The notes under the pieces: generated by a model
Told to the model about the DNA's origin: nothing
Database searches by the model: none
Seen by the model: only the letters and a program-made list of their open reading frames with translations
Shown here: in pieces, positions 17,387 to 26,351 of the stretch
Position numbering within the stretch: position 1 is the stretch's first letter
Layout: every line of letters starts with the position of its first letter
Assembly (NCBI GenBank): GCA_041398245.1
Contig: JAWKVC010000001.1
Location: forward strand, 1-64,000
Direction: 5' to 3'
Source of the DNA: UBA7672 sp041398245
GTDB lineage: Bacteria; Pseudomonadota; Alphaproteobacteria; Caulobacterales; Hyphomonadaceae
Length of the DNA stretch: 64,000 nt
Translations under genes and position numbers: made by a program

Positions 17387-18875
17387 TCAACTCGGCTGGG
17401 GCTTGAGGCCCACAATGGCTTCATCGTCCTTCACAGCGCCCGGCGCAATAAGGCTCGCCATCGGCCACGCGCTGTAATCCGCAGCGTAATAGCCCGCGGG
17501 ACGATGATTGCCAGACTGGCCAACACCGCCGAAGGGCGCCGCGCCGGAGGCGCCTGTCGTCTGACGATTCCAGTTGAGCACGCCGGCGCGGACCTCGGAT
17601 TCGAAGCGCTGGAACAGGTCGGCGCTGTCGGAGATCAGGCCGGCCGCAAGTCCAAATTTCGTGTTGTTGGCTTCCTCAAGCGCGGCATCGAAATCCGGAA
17701 CACGGATGACCTGCAGCAACGGCCCGAAGGTTTCTTCATCGCGGCGCTCAGCCAGCGCCGTCACGTCGATCAGGCCGGGCGAAAGATAAGCCGGGCCGTG
17801 GTTGAGCCGCCGGGACTCCCGGATTGCGACGCCTCCGGATCGCAGCCACGTCTGCTGCGTGGCGAGCACCGCATCGGCAGCCTTGGCCGAAATCAATGGG
17901 CCAATGAAGGGCTGAGGCTGCGCATCGGGCTTGTCGACGACGATGCGATCGACAAACCGGGAAAGCGTATCGACGACGGCGTCGCCCTCCGGCCCTTGTT
18001 TCACGATCAGACGGCGCGCGCAGGTGCAGCGCTGGCCAGACGTGATGTAGGCGGATTTCACGATCAGCTTCGCCGCCGATTCGAGATCGGCGGCGTCCCA
18101 CACGACCAGCGGATTGTTCCCGCCAAGCTCCAGCGCCACGATCTTTTCAAGCCGTCCGCCGAGCGCGCGATGGATTGCGCGGCCCGCCGGCACGCCTCCG
18201 GTAAACAGGATTCCATCAACGCCTTCATGTTCGACCAGCAGCTCCGCCGGCCCGCGCGCGCCCTGCACCAGATTGATGACGCCGGGCGGCAGGCCGGCTT
18301 CTTCCCACAGGCGTATTGTGAACTCGCCGACTTCAGGCGTCTGTTCCGACGGCTTGAAGATCACCGTGTTGCCCGCGATCAGCGCCGGCATGATGTGACC
18401 ATTGGGAAGATGGCCCGGGAAGTTGAACGGGCCCAGCACGGCCATCGCGCCATGCGGATGGTGGCTTATGCGCGCGGTAAACGCGCCGGCCAGCCCGTCC
18501 TTTGTCGGGGTCCGCTCCTGATAGGCTTTCACGGACAACTCGGCCTTGCCGACCATGGCGGCCGCCTCGGTGGCGGCGTCCCACATGGGCTTGCCGGTTG
18601 CGCGCGAAATGACGGCAGCCTATCGGCCTTGCGCGAGTTCGACCAGCTTCGCGAAAGCACGCACAAGCGCGATGCGTTCGTCGATCGGCCTTCGCTGCCA
18701 GCGGCAGCGCACCGCGCGCAGCAGCGATCGCAGCTTCCACATCGTCGGGGCTGGCTTCGCGCCCGCGCCACGCCACCAGTCCGTCCGCGGACGAGACAGA
18801 CGCAAATTCCGCCCCGCCGCCGATGCGCCAGCGGCCATCGATGAAACACTCGCCGGTGAAAGCTGGCAGGGTCAT
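17387..18875 (-). pseudogene. astD: Succinylglutamate-semialdehyde dehydrogenase, reading frame disrupted
   Basis: The N-terminal part reads from an ATG overlapping the astA stop (ATGA) as MTLPAFTGECFIDGRWR to ARGALP. The expected continuation, WQRRPIDERIALVRAFAKLVELAQ, lies in the +1 frame from about 18690, and a fragment KADRL lies in the third frame near 18620 around a TAG stop (18620-18622). The remainder, from ATGKPMWDAATEAAA to the end, is intact and carries the catalytic region SGQRCTCARRL and ELGGNNPLVV of aldehyde dehydrogenases. At least two indel sites are needed to explain this. AstD oxidises succinylglutamate semialdehyde. It is either a pseudogene or contains sequence errors; the intact start at 18586 lacks about 96 residues. 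Confidence 0.8.
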
Positions 18876-19879
18876 GGCCGCGACGCCTTGGGCCGGTAGA
18901 CCATCACTTCATCAGCGCCGCCGACGCCAATGCGCGCGAGGATCGCGGCCGGCTCTTCCCCCGCTGCAAATTGCGTGACCGCAAAGCGCGCAAGTTCGGG
19001 GTTGGCGATAAGACCTCTTGCCGGAACCGGTCCTTTCAGGAACTCGGCCGCAGGCATCCGCACAGATTCGCGCACGGTATCGACGTGATCAATGAACGCC
19101 TCGACCGTGGGTCCCGCATCAAAAATGTCGACGACGTCGTTGTAGCGGAAGCCCTGCGCCTTGAGCATGGCGAGCGCCGGCTCGGCGTCGGGGTGCGGGC
19201 GGGCGATGACATTGCGCGCTTCGTCCGGCAGCAGCGACACATAGATCGGATAGCGCGGCATCAGGTCGGCGATGAAGCGATGGTCGCGTGCGCTCAGCGC
19301 ATCCGCCATGCGGTATTCCATCCGGAAGAATTTCGACCCGACGGCGTCCCAGAACGGAGACCGCCCGTCCGGATCGGTGAAGCCGCGAATTTCGGCCATC
19401 GCCTTTGATCCGAAGCGGATGGGATCAGCCGCAATGAGCATCAGTCGCGCGAACGACAGAAGCCGCCCTCTACCGCCGCCGCGCGCGTGACGCCGGATGA
19501 ACAGCGTACCGAGCTCGGAGTCGCCATGGTAGTCATTGACAAGGAAGAGAAGGTCGAGTTCCACCTTCACCCCAAGCTCGGGCGACACCTTGGCGTCGCG
19601 CGAGATGCGGTACGAATAGAAGGGCCGCTCAACACCAAGATTCGTGAAGATGCTAGCCGTGCCGAGAATCTCGCCGTCTTCCTCCATCACGAGGAAGTAG
19701 CACTCATTCTGCGGCGGCAGCGATCCGCGCTCAAAGGCGGTCAGCGAGCGGTCGATGCGCGCGGCCATCGCCTCGCGCGAAGATGGCATGGTGAGCATGC
19801 CCGGGTCGACGTGGGCGATCATGGCCTCGAGCTTGTCGAGGTCATGTTTCCCGGCGGGGCGTACGATTGCTGAAGTCAT
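18872..19879 (-). CDS. astA: Arginine N-succinyltransferase
   Basis: This 335-residue protein is AstA, which transfers succinate from succinyl-CoA to the alpha-amino group of arginine, opening the AST pathway. The N-terminus IVRPAGKHDLDKLEAMI, the central SYRISRDAKVSPELGVKVEL and the end of the conserved FMEMRYADAL-like block (FFRMEYRMADALS) are characteristic. The start has AGGCAGGCGG close upstream. It is the first gene of the minus-strand ast row and overlaps astD by four bases. The transaminase astC and desuccinylase astE are not in the window. Confidence 0.95.
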   Translation of the reverse strand: MTSAIVRPAGKHDLDKLEAMIAHVDPGMLTMPSSREAMAARIDRSLTAFERGSLPPQNECYFLVMEEDGEILGTASIFTNLGVERPFYSYRISRDAKVSPELGVKVELDLLFLVNDYHGDSELGTLFIRRHARGGGRGRLLSFARLMLIAADPIRFGSKAMAEIRGFTDPDGRSPFWDAVGSKFFRMEYRMADALSARDHRFIADLMPRYPIYVSLLPDEARNVIARPHPDAEPALAMLKAQGFRYNDVVDIFDAGPTVEAFIDHVDTVRESVRMPAAEFLKGPVPARGLIANPELARFAVTQFAAGEEPAAILARIGVGGADEVMVYRPKASRP

Positions 19880-19887
19880 CCGCCTGC

Positions 19888-21033
19888 CTAACTCTCAGCG
19901 ACGAATTGCGCCAGTGTTTCACGGCCGAACAGTTCCACAGCGGATTTCATCTCGTTCGTGGTTACGCCGCCACCGCCGGCAACCCTTACGTAGAAACGAT
20001 CCTCGACAAGCCTGCCGTAGGACCCGGTCTGGGATACGCCATCCCAATCGGTAACGATAATCGCGCCATCAGCCCGGAACCGGCGTGAATATCCATCAGC
20101 CGTTTCGCGTTGGAACTCCGATGTCGCGGGGCCGCCAAATCCGATCGCCTGCGCGATGGACGGCGAGTAAACAATCTGCAGCGACAGATGTTTCGCGCCG
20201 GCGCGGTACTCAGCTTCCAGCCTGATCGTGCGCTTGCCCGGAATGCCCAACCGTTCAAAGCCGACCGAAACGCGATTGAGGCCAGCAAGCGTCGCCGGCG
20301 CTGCGCCGCGAAGATCATTGCCCGAAACCACGCCGGGCGCGCCGGGAGAAAGCGTACCGGGTGACCCGCTTGAGGATGCCTGCGATGCACCGTCCGCCTG
20401 TGGGCTATTGTCGACTGCATCGAACAGGGTGACCCGTGGCAACCCCGGAAACAGCGTTCCCGTCGGCGCAGCCGCCACCATCGCGACCAGACCGACAGCA
20501 AGCGCCACCAGCAGCGCCGCCAGCGTTGTCACGATCGCGAAGTTCACGGCCGCCTTTTCGGGCGTGTGCATCAGGCGCGGCGCGCCAATGAACAGGAGAT
20601 AGAGGCTGTAGCTCGCCCCCAGAAGCGCGAACACCTGCAGCGCCGGCGCCATGGCCAGAAGCCCGGCCACCATCGCAGCGGTGATCGAATAGGCCGAGAC
20701 CTTGAACGCCTGCCGGTAATTGCGTTGCGCGCCGAAGCGGGGCGCAAGCCAGTCGATCACGGCCGCGAACGCGAAGACCCCGGCGATCGTGAGAACAAAG
20801 AACAGGAATGCCGAGATCGAAACCTCGAGCAACGGCGCCCTGTGGAAATCTCCGCCGGCCTGAACGCCCACCAGCGACAGCGCGACGATGATGGCGATGG
20901 CCGGTATCAGCGCCAGCGGCGCGACATAGGTCAGCGCCAGGCGCCTCGGCTCGCTTTCCTCGCGGTCGATGACTGTCCACTCGGCGGCAGGCGAAATCAG
21001 CAGGTTCGCCACCCGCCTCAAGGTCGCCATCAT
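19888..21033 (-). CDS. Yip1 domain membrane protein
   Basis: The 381-residue protein begins with RRVANLLISPAAEWTVI, typical of bacterial Yip1-domain proteins, and has about five membrane helices between residues 30 and 195. The C-terminal 180 residues are soluble and contain a Pro/Gly/Ser-rich linker followed by a beta-rich portion. The start was set at the ATG about seven bases after GGAGAGG; the next codon is also ATG. The gene ends just eight bases before astA begins, so it may lead that operon. The function of bacterial Yip1 proteins is not established. Confidence 0.75.
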   Translation of the reverse strand: MMATLRRVANLLISPAAEWTVIDREESEPRRLALTYVAPLALIPAIAIIVALSLVGVQAGGDFHRAPLLEVSISAFLFFVLTIAGVFAFAAVIDWLAPRFGAQRNYRQAFKVSAYSITAAMVAGLLAMAPALQVFALLGASYSLYLLFIGAPRLMHTPEKAAVNFAIVTTLAALLVALAVGLVAMVAAAPTGTLFPGLPRVTLFDAVDNSPQADGASQASSSGSPGTLSPGAPGVVSGNDLRGAAPATLAGLNRVSVGFERLGIPGKRTIRLEAEYRAGAKHLSLQIVYSPSIAQAIGFGGPATSEFQRETADGYSRRFRADGAIIVTDWDGVSQTGSYGRLVEDRFYVRVAGGGGVTTNEMKSAVELFGRETLAQFVAES

Positions 21034-21242
21034 GCTCCGCCCTCTCCGGTCATGGGTCAAACATTAGCCGCCCCGCCGCCGGGTTGAAACACCGATCCCG
21101 GAATCCGCGAAGACCTTCGCTTGCGGGGGCGACAATACAGCCCACTGGCAAGCTCGCCCGGACCTGTGTAATGAAAAGGAAACTGGCGAGTTTCGGCGGA
21201 ATTGGTATTCGTCAGGACAACAGAAGCTCGGATTCACGAAGC

Positions 21243-22898
21243 ATGGAAACGCCCGCATCGGCATCGGGACAGGTCGGCGCGCGCCGCGAAGCCACCCCCG
21301 AAGAAAAGCGCCTGACCTTCTGGGCGCTGATGATCGTCTTTTTGCTCAGCGCATTGGACCAGACCATCGTCTCGACGGCGATGCCGACCATCATCCGGGA
21401 GCTCAACGGGCTCGAACTCTATGCGTGGGTGACGACCAGCTACCTGCTGACCTCCACGGTAATGGTGCCGATCTGGGGAAAGCTTGGCGACCTATTCGGC
21501 CGGAAGCTGATCCTGTTGCTGGGCATCGCGATCTTCATCGCCGGCTCATGGCTGTGCGGCCTGTCGGGCGAATTCGGCGACATGCCCGTGCTGGGCGACG
21601 GGATGATGCAACTGATCATCTTCCGCGGCATTCAGGGGATCGGCGGCGGCGCGCTATTCACGACAGCCTTCGCCACCATCGCCGACCTGTTCCCGCCGCG
21701 TGAACGCGGCAAGTATGCGGGGATGTTTGGCGCGGTGTTCGGCTTCGCCAGCGTCGTCGGCCCTATCGTCGGCGGCTACTTCACGGATCATGGTTCGGTT
21801 GATCTGGGCGGCCTGCACATCGCCGGCTGGCGCTGGTGTTTCTACATCAATCTCCCGACCTCGCTGATCGCCCTCTCGATGATCTGGTTCAAGATGCCGA
21901 ACCTCGGTCATACCGGCGGCGGCAAGATCGACTGGGCCGGCGGCATCTTTGTCGTGATCGCCATTGGCGCGCTCATGCTGGCGCTGACATGGGGCAACGA
22001 GAAAGGCTGGCTGCACCAGGAAGTGCTCGGCCTCTTCGCCCTGTCGATCATCACGGGCGTGATCTTCCTCATGATTGAAGGCCGCGTCGCGGAACCCATC
22101 CTTCCACTTGCGCTGTTCAAGATTCCCGCTTTCACGACGACGACGCTCGCATCCTTCATCATCGCGATGTCGTTCATGGGAACGATCGTCTATCTGCCGC
22201 TCTACCTGCAGCTCGGCCTCGGCATGGCCGCGACCAACAGCGGCCTTCTGCTGCTACCGCTGATGGCCGGTCTGATCACCTCGGCAACGCTCTCAGGCCG
22301 GTACGTCACGCGCACGGGCAAGTACAAGGGCGTGCTGCTGGCCGCCGGCGCCATGCAGTTCCTCGGCATTTTCCTGATGTCGCAGCTCGGCGCAAAATCA
22401 GACGAATGGAACGTAATCTGGCGGCTCTTCGTCCTGGGCATCGGCCTCGGCCCGACGCAAAGCCTGTTCAACATGGTTTCACAGAGCGCCGCCCCCGTGC
22501 ACCAGATCGGCGTTGCGACCTCGACAAGCATGTTCCTTCGCCAATGCGGCGGCATGGTCGGCGTGTCGATCTTCGGCGCGCTGCTGATCTCGCAGATCAC
22601 GTCCTATCTGCACGCCGCCTATCCGGAGATCCAGGGGATCAATCTGGGCGCGATGCAGCGCATGGCGGCCATGGCCACGGAAAATCCCGGCGCGGTTCAG
22701 CTGCCATCGGAGATGCAGTCGGCCGTATCGAATTCGCTGGCGCAGGCGATGAGCTATATCTTCACCGCCAGCCTGATGATCATCTCGCTGGCAATCGTGG
22801 TGATCCTGTTCATCCCGCAGATCACGCTGCGCGGACGCGGACCACAGGAAATGGCGAAGGCGCGCGCGGCCGCGAGCGCTGCGCCGGCCGGCGACTAG
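21243..22898 (+). CDS. MFS transporter, DHA2 (14-helix) family
   Basis: The 551-residue protein is a drug:H+ antiporter of the EmrB/QacA type. The helix 1 motif LDQTIVSTAMPTI, the loop 2-3 motif LGDLFGRK, and the helix 5 antiporter motif with GPIVGGYF are present, and there are about 14 hydrophobic helices. The start METPASASG was preferred because the family N-terminus begins shortly before the first helix; an ATG at 21171 would add 24 unlike residues. It probably exports toxic compounds. No regulator or membrane-fusion partner is adjacent. Its stop shares CTAG with the convergent gene. Confidence 0.88.
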   Translation: METPASASGQVGARREATPEEKRLTFWALMIVFLLSALDQTIVSTAMPTIIRELNGLELYAWVTTSYLLTSTVMVPIWGKLGDLFGRKLILLLGIAIFIAGSWLCGLSGEFGDMPVLGDGMMQLIIFRGIQGIGGGALFTTAFATIADLFPPRERGKYAGMFGAVFGFASVVGPIVGGYFTDHGSVDLGGLHIAGWRWCFYINLPTSLIALSMIWFKMPNLGHTGGGKIDWAGGIFVVIAIGALMLALTWGNEKGWLHQEVLGLFALSIITGVIFLMIEGRVAEPILPLALFKIPAFTTTTLASFIIAMSFMGTIVYLPLYLQLGLGMAATNSGLLLLPLMAGLITSATLSGRYVTRTGKYKGVLLAAGAMQFLGIFLMSQLGAKSDEWNVIWRLFVLGIGLGPTQSLFNMVSQSAAPVHQIGVATSTSMFLRQCGGMVGVSIFGALLISQITSYLHAAYPEIQGINLGAMQRMAAMATENPGAVQLPSEMQSAVSNSLAQAMSYIFTASLMIISLAIVVILFIPQITLRGRGPQEMAKARAAASAAPAGD

Positions 22899-24712
22899 CG
22901 CACGATCCGATAAAGCCGCAACGACGACGGCGCCAGTTGAACCGGTTCTAGCCAGTCGGGAATTTCATCACGTCCCAGCAGGGCAGACAGGGTCTGCTCA
23001 GGCGCGACGCCATCGGCGGCGTTGCGTGCGTAGAAGGCCGTCTCCGGCGTGGCCGGACAAACCAGAACATAATCCGCCGACGACGCAACAACCGCTTTCT
23101 TCGCCTCGTCGGGCGCGCTGCGAAGAGCCTTGATCACCGTCATCGTGCCTTCGACGTCGCGATGATAGAGGCGCGGCAAGAACGCTGTGATCCGTCCAGA
23201 CCAGAACGCCCGCCCCCAGCGCGAACTGGTTCAGCATGACCCCCGTTGGCGCCGCGCGCAGCGTCTGGAAGGCTTCCGGAGACGTGCAGGTCCTGGAGCC
23301 TTCGACGCGCGCCTCGTAGTTGGCGAGCGCCGCGCGGCGTGAGGCTGGATTGCAGCGCATCTCCAGCCGGCCCAGGCCGCGGCGGCAGAGCCAGCGACGA
23401 CACCTACAAAGCCAAGCGCGCGAATGGCTGACGCCCGCGCGCGGTATTCGCGGCGCGCGACCACAACGGCCCAGGCGCCAAAGGGAACGGCAAACGCTGT
23501 CGCGAAGATTGTCCCGCGGATCTGCCAGACCATGATAGCGACCGAGACAACAAGAAACCCGAACACTACCCAGACGCTTTCAAAGCGCCAGTGCCGGCGC
23601 AGACATATGATCGCGGCGACCAGCCCGGCGAGCGCCGCCCCGCCGACCGCGAACATCAGCGCGATGTCACTGCCCGCCAGCGAGATCAACGAACGGGCCT
23701 CGGAGATCTGGCTCATCCAGAGGCTGGACATGTCCTGTCCGAGCGCCGCGTAACCGCCGCCGGCGCATTGGGGATAAAGGAGATAGAGAACCACAACCGA
23801 AGCGGCGCCCAGCACGGCCGAGCCAGCAATGCGCTTGAGCAGGCTGTTCGCAGCAACCTCCGGCAACAGGCTGAGCGCGACGGCGACGCCGCCGCCCAGA
23901 ACGCCAAAGGTCGCGAAGGGGGCGCCCATGGTGTCACAGACGGGCTGGAACCATGACGATGGCGGAACCAGCACGGGTAACATGATCGCGCTGGAGGCGA
24001 TTAGTCCGACCCCGAACCAGCGCAGGCCTGCGCGGAATGGCTTGGGCTGGAACAGCCAGAGACAACCGCTCACAACGAGACCAGCGGCCACAAAGGGAGC
24101 CCCTTCGGCCGCTGTCGCCATCGCGAGTCCCAGCGCAACGCCGGCGCCGATCGCCGCCCGTCGGCTCCACCGCATGTGGATCAGACCCAGTACGGCCGCC
24201 ATGATCAGCACGAGTTCGACATTGTGGTGATCGAATGACCCCGGCGCGAACTTTTCGGTCGTGGGAAAAGCCAGCGCAGCCAGCATGGCGCCGGCCCATT
24301 CAGCTTCACGGCGAAGGCCTTCGCGCGCGCCGACTTCGCCCGCAATGCGGACGACAAGGAACATGAACAGCGCGAGCAGGCCGAGCGGCCAGACGAATGC
24401 CACGACGGTCTCCGCCGAGGCTTGCCCGACAATCAGCGCAAGCAACGCGATGGGCGCAGCAAGCAGTGCATCGATCCATTGCGCCCAGTGCATGGGCGTG
24501 CCGTCCGGCGGGTTGAGGCGGTGCTGGATGTTGTCGAACCAGCCTTGCCCGGCGAGCATGTCGCGCACGCGCACGAGGCGCATGGCATTGTCCGGCTCGC
24601 TGAAATCCTGGTGGAGCGCAGCCGCTCCGAACCCGACGACAAGCACCAGCGCCGCCAGGCCCCAACCGGCGATCCATGCGATCCGTCCGTATCCAGGCTG
24701 AGCTGGCGTCAT
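22895..24712 (-). pseudogene. Polytopic membrane protein with two compensating frameshifts
   Basis: The first 440 residues are a GT-C-like membrane protein with about 10 to 12 helices; the first loop holds EPDNAMRLVRVRDMLAGQGW and LNPPDGTPMHW, a motif known from uncharacterised polymerase or glycosyltransferase-like membrane proteins. Near 23365 the coding sense moves to another frame (RCNPASRRAALANYEARV to GVLVWTDHSVL), then near 23178 it returns to the original frame (PRLYHRDVEGTMTV to LRLYRIVR). The two shifts compensate, so the C-terminal periplasmic part is legible in both frames. As sequenced, translation would stop after 493 residues. Sequence error or recent decay are both possible. 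Confidence 0.65.
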
Positions 24713-24954
24713 CGAAGTCCGTGAGACTGGTGAACTTCCGGAAACCTATCAGATCGGGCTTAAGCATTCGCAAAGGTTGCCGAAAAGCGAGTACGCCACA
24801 GTGCAGTCACCATCGCCACAATGAAACTTGGCGAGCGCCCTACGCCTGACGCGCCGGGCCTTCAAACCTGCATGCAAGCGGGAACAGGAGCCCGCGAGTC
24901 GGCCGCGGCCGCTTCCCCGATACCCGGACAGCGCGCGGTCTGGAGGGACGTACG

Positions 24955-25539
24955 ATGATCCACACACTTGCACGGTTGAGCCTGATGTCTGTTGTCGCGC
25001 TGGCAAGCGCCGGAGCGGCCAGCGCAGACATCTTTCTGAAGACGCCGACGGTTCAGGGCGATGCCGCCCAGCGAGGCTTCGAAGGACAGATCGCGCTCAG
25101 CGGCGTCAACATGGGCATCTCCACCTTCACGATGCCGGACCCTGATGGCCTTCGGGACGAGGTGCGCAGCACCAACGTCAGTCCGATCTTCATCAGCAAG
25201 CTGCCGGACAGGTCGTCGGCCAGGCTGATGGCGGCGGCGATTGAGGGCGCGCCGCTTGGCCGTATCGAGATCACCTTCACGGCGCCTGCACGCCCGGGAT
25301 CCAGCGAGGTCGTCGAAGCGCGCTGGATCATCGAGGGCGCCGAGGTGCGCGGCTTCAACGTCAACACCGATCCTTCGAACGGCAACCGGCCCATCGAGAG
25401 TGTCGAGATCAGCTACTCGTCGATGACCTATCAATACTTCACGAAGGACGCGAAAGGCGTTCGCTCCGGCAGCATGGAGGAAACGAAATGGCGCGTGCCG
25501 GACGAACAGCTTTTCCCCTATGACGCGGGCTGCCGCTGA
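24955..25539 (+). CDS. Secreted Hcp-like protein
   Basis: The 194-residue product has a Sec signal peptide (hydrophobic run to ASAGAASA, cleavage before DIFLK, about residue 24). The mature part resembles the Hcp tube-protein fold: DIFLKTPTVQGDAAQRGFEG at its start, the central strand motif around NRPIESVEISYSSMTYQYF, and a C-terminal GSMEETKWRV. GGAGGG precedes the start by seven bases. Classic Hcp has no signal peptide and is found with type VI secretion genes, none of which are here. It belongs to the broad set of Hcp1-domain proteins with unknown roles. A hairpin follows the gene. Confidence 0.65.
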   Translation: MIHTLARLSLMSVVALASAGAASADIFLKTPTVQGDAAQRGFEGQIALSGVNMGISTFTMPDPDGLRDEVRSTNVSPIFISKLPDRSSARLMAAAIEGAPLGRIEITFTAPARPGSSEVVEARWIIEGAEVRGFNVNTDPSNGNRPIESVEISYSSMTYQYFTKDAKGVRSGSMEETKWRVPDEQLFPYDAGCR

Positions 25540-25560
25540 TCTTAACAAATGATGCCCAAA

Positions 25561-25590
25561 CGGGCGGGCCACATCTGGCCTGCCCGATTT
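25561..25590 (+). terminator. Terminator-like hairpin after the Hcp-like gene
   Basis: A ten-base-pair stem, CGGGCGGGCC/GGCCTGCCCG with one G-T pair and an ACATCT loop, begins 22 bases after the stop codon and is followed by ATTTGG. The T run is short, so termination may be partial. Confidence 0.5.
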
Positions 25591-25663
25591 GGCCGGGCGG
25601 ATTCACCGGCGCCTAACCTCTCTCTGCTAGAAAAAGCAGCTGTTTCGGGGAGGTCGTCGTCCC

Positions 25664-26227
25664 ATGGCGAAAGCTGCATTTCACAAGAACCAGAAGGTTT
25701 TCGTCAAACCGGTTGGCACCTGGGCCGTTGTCGAGCGCGTGCTGCCGCAATGGGTGAAAGGCCTCGATGAGCCGCTGAAGGTTCACTACGACGTCGGCCT
25801 CGGCCGCGAATTCGGCGCAAGTGAACTGATGGCTGATAAGTCAGGCGCTCCGGTTGACGATCTTGCCGATATCGAGAACTGGCGGATCAACCGCGCCCGC
25901 AATCGCTGGCGGGATTCGGAAGAAGTCCCCAATCATCCTCACCCCGGCACCTATCCGATCATCACGACTGATGAAAAGAACTGGGGCGGTTGGCGCGTGC
26001 CCAGCGCCGAATATGACCGCGACCCCCAACGCATCGAATTCCAGGCCCGCATGATCGAGTCCGCGCCTCAACTGATGCGTGTCGCCAAGGCGCTGGCCCA
26101 GTTCGGCCACCAGAACTGCGACGACACGCCGGCCGAACTCCTTGATCTGGCCAAGAAGGCCACGGCCCTGCTGCGCCGCATCTACGACACGCCCAGCGAC
26201 ATGCCCACGCAGGCTGCTGCGGAATAG
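25664..26227 (+). CDS. Conserved hypothetical protein
   Basis: This 187-residue cytoplasmic protein is not assigned to a known family. It has no signal peptide or membrane helix. The first part (HKNQKVFVKPVGTWAVVERV) looks like a small beta-barrel that may bind a ligand or protein, and the last 60 residues (RMIESAPQLMRVAKALAQFG to LRRIYDTP) are helical. The start has GGGGAGG ten bases upstream. It lies before pepN on the same strand with a 124-base gap. Similar proteins are, as far as I recall, found in Caulobacterales relatives without a function. Confidence 0.75.
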   Translation: MAKAAFHKNQKVFVKPVGTWAVVERVLPQWVKGLDEPLKVHYDVGLGREFGASELMADKSGAPVDDLADIENWRINRARNRWRDSEEVPNHPHPGTYPIITTDEKNWGGWRVPSAEYDRDPQRIEFQARMIESAPQLMRVAKALAQFGHQNCDDTPAELLDLAKKATALLRRIYDTPSDMPTQAAAE

Positions 26228-26351
26228 GCATTCTCCCGATGGGGTATTTCCCCGTGAAATTCGGGTGAATTCTCTTTATCTTGTCTGTGAACGTTGTACG
26301 CCTTTCAGGAGCCGCGACTGATGCGCGGGAAGCCTGATCGAGCGACCAGCG

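Noticed and set aside
24955..25539. Part of a type VI secretion system
   Set aside because: No tss, vgrG or clpV genes are near and the protein carries a Sec signal peptide.
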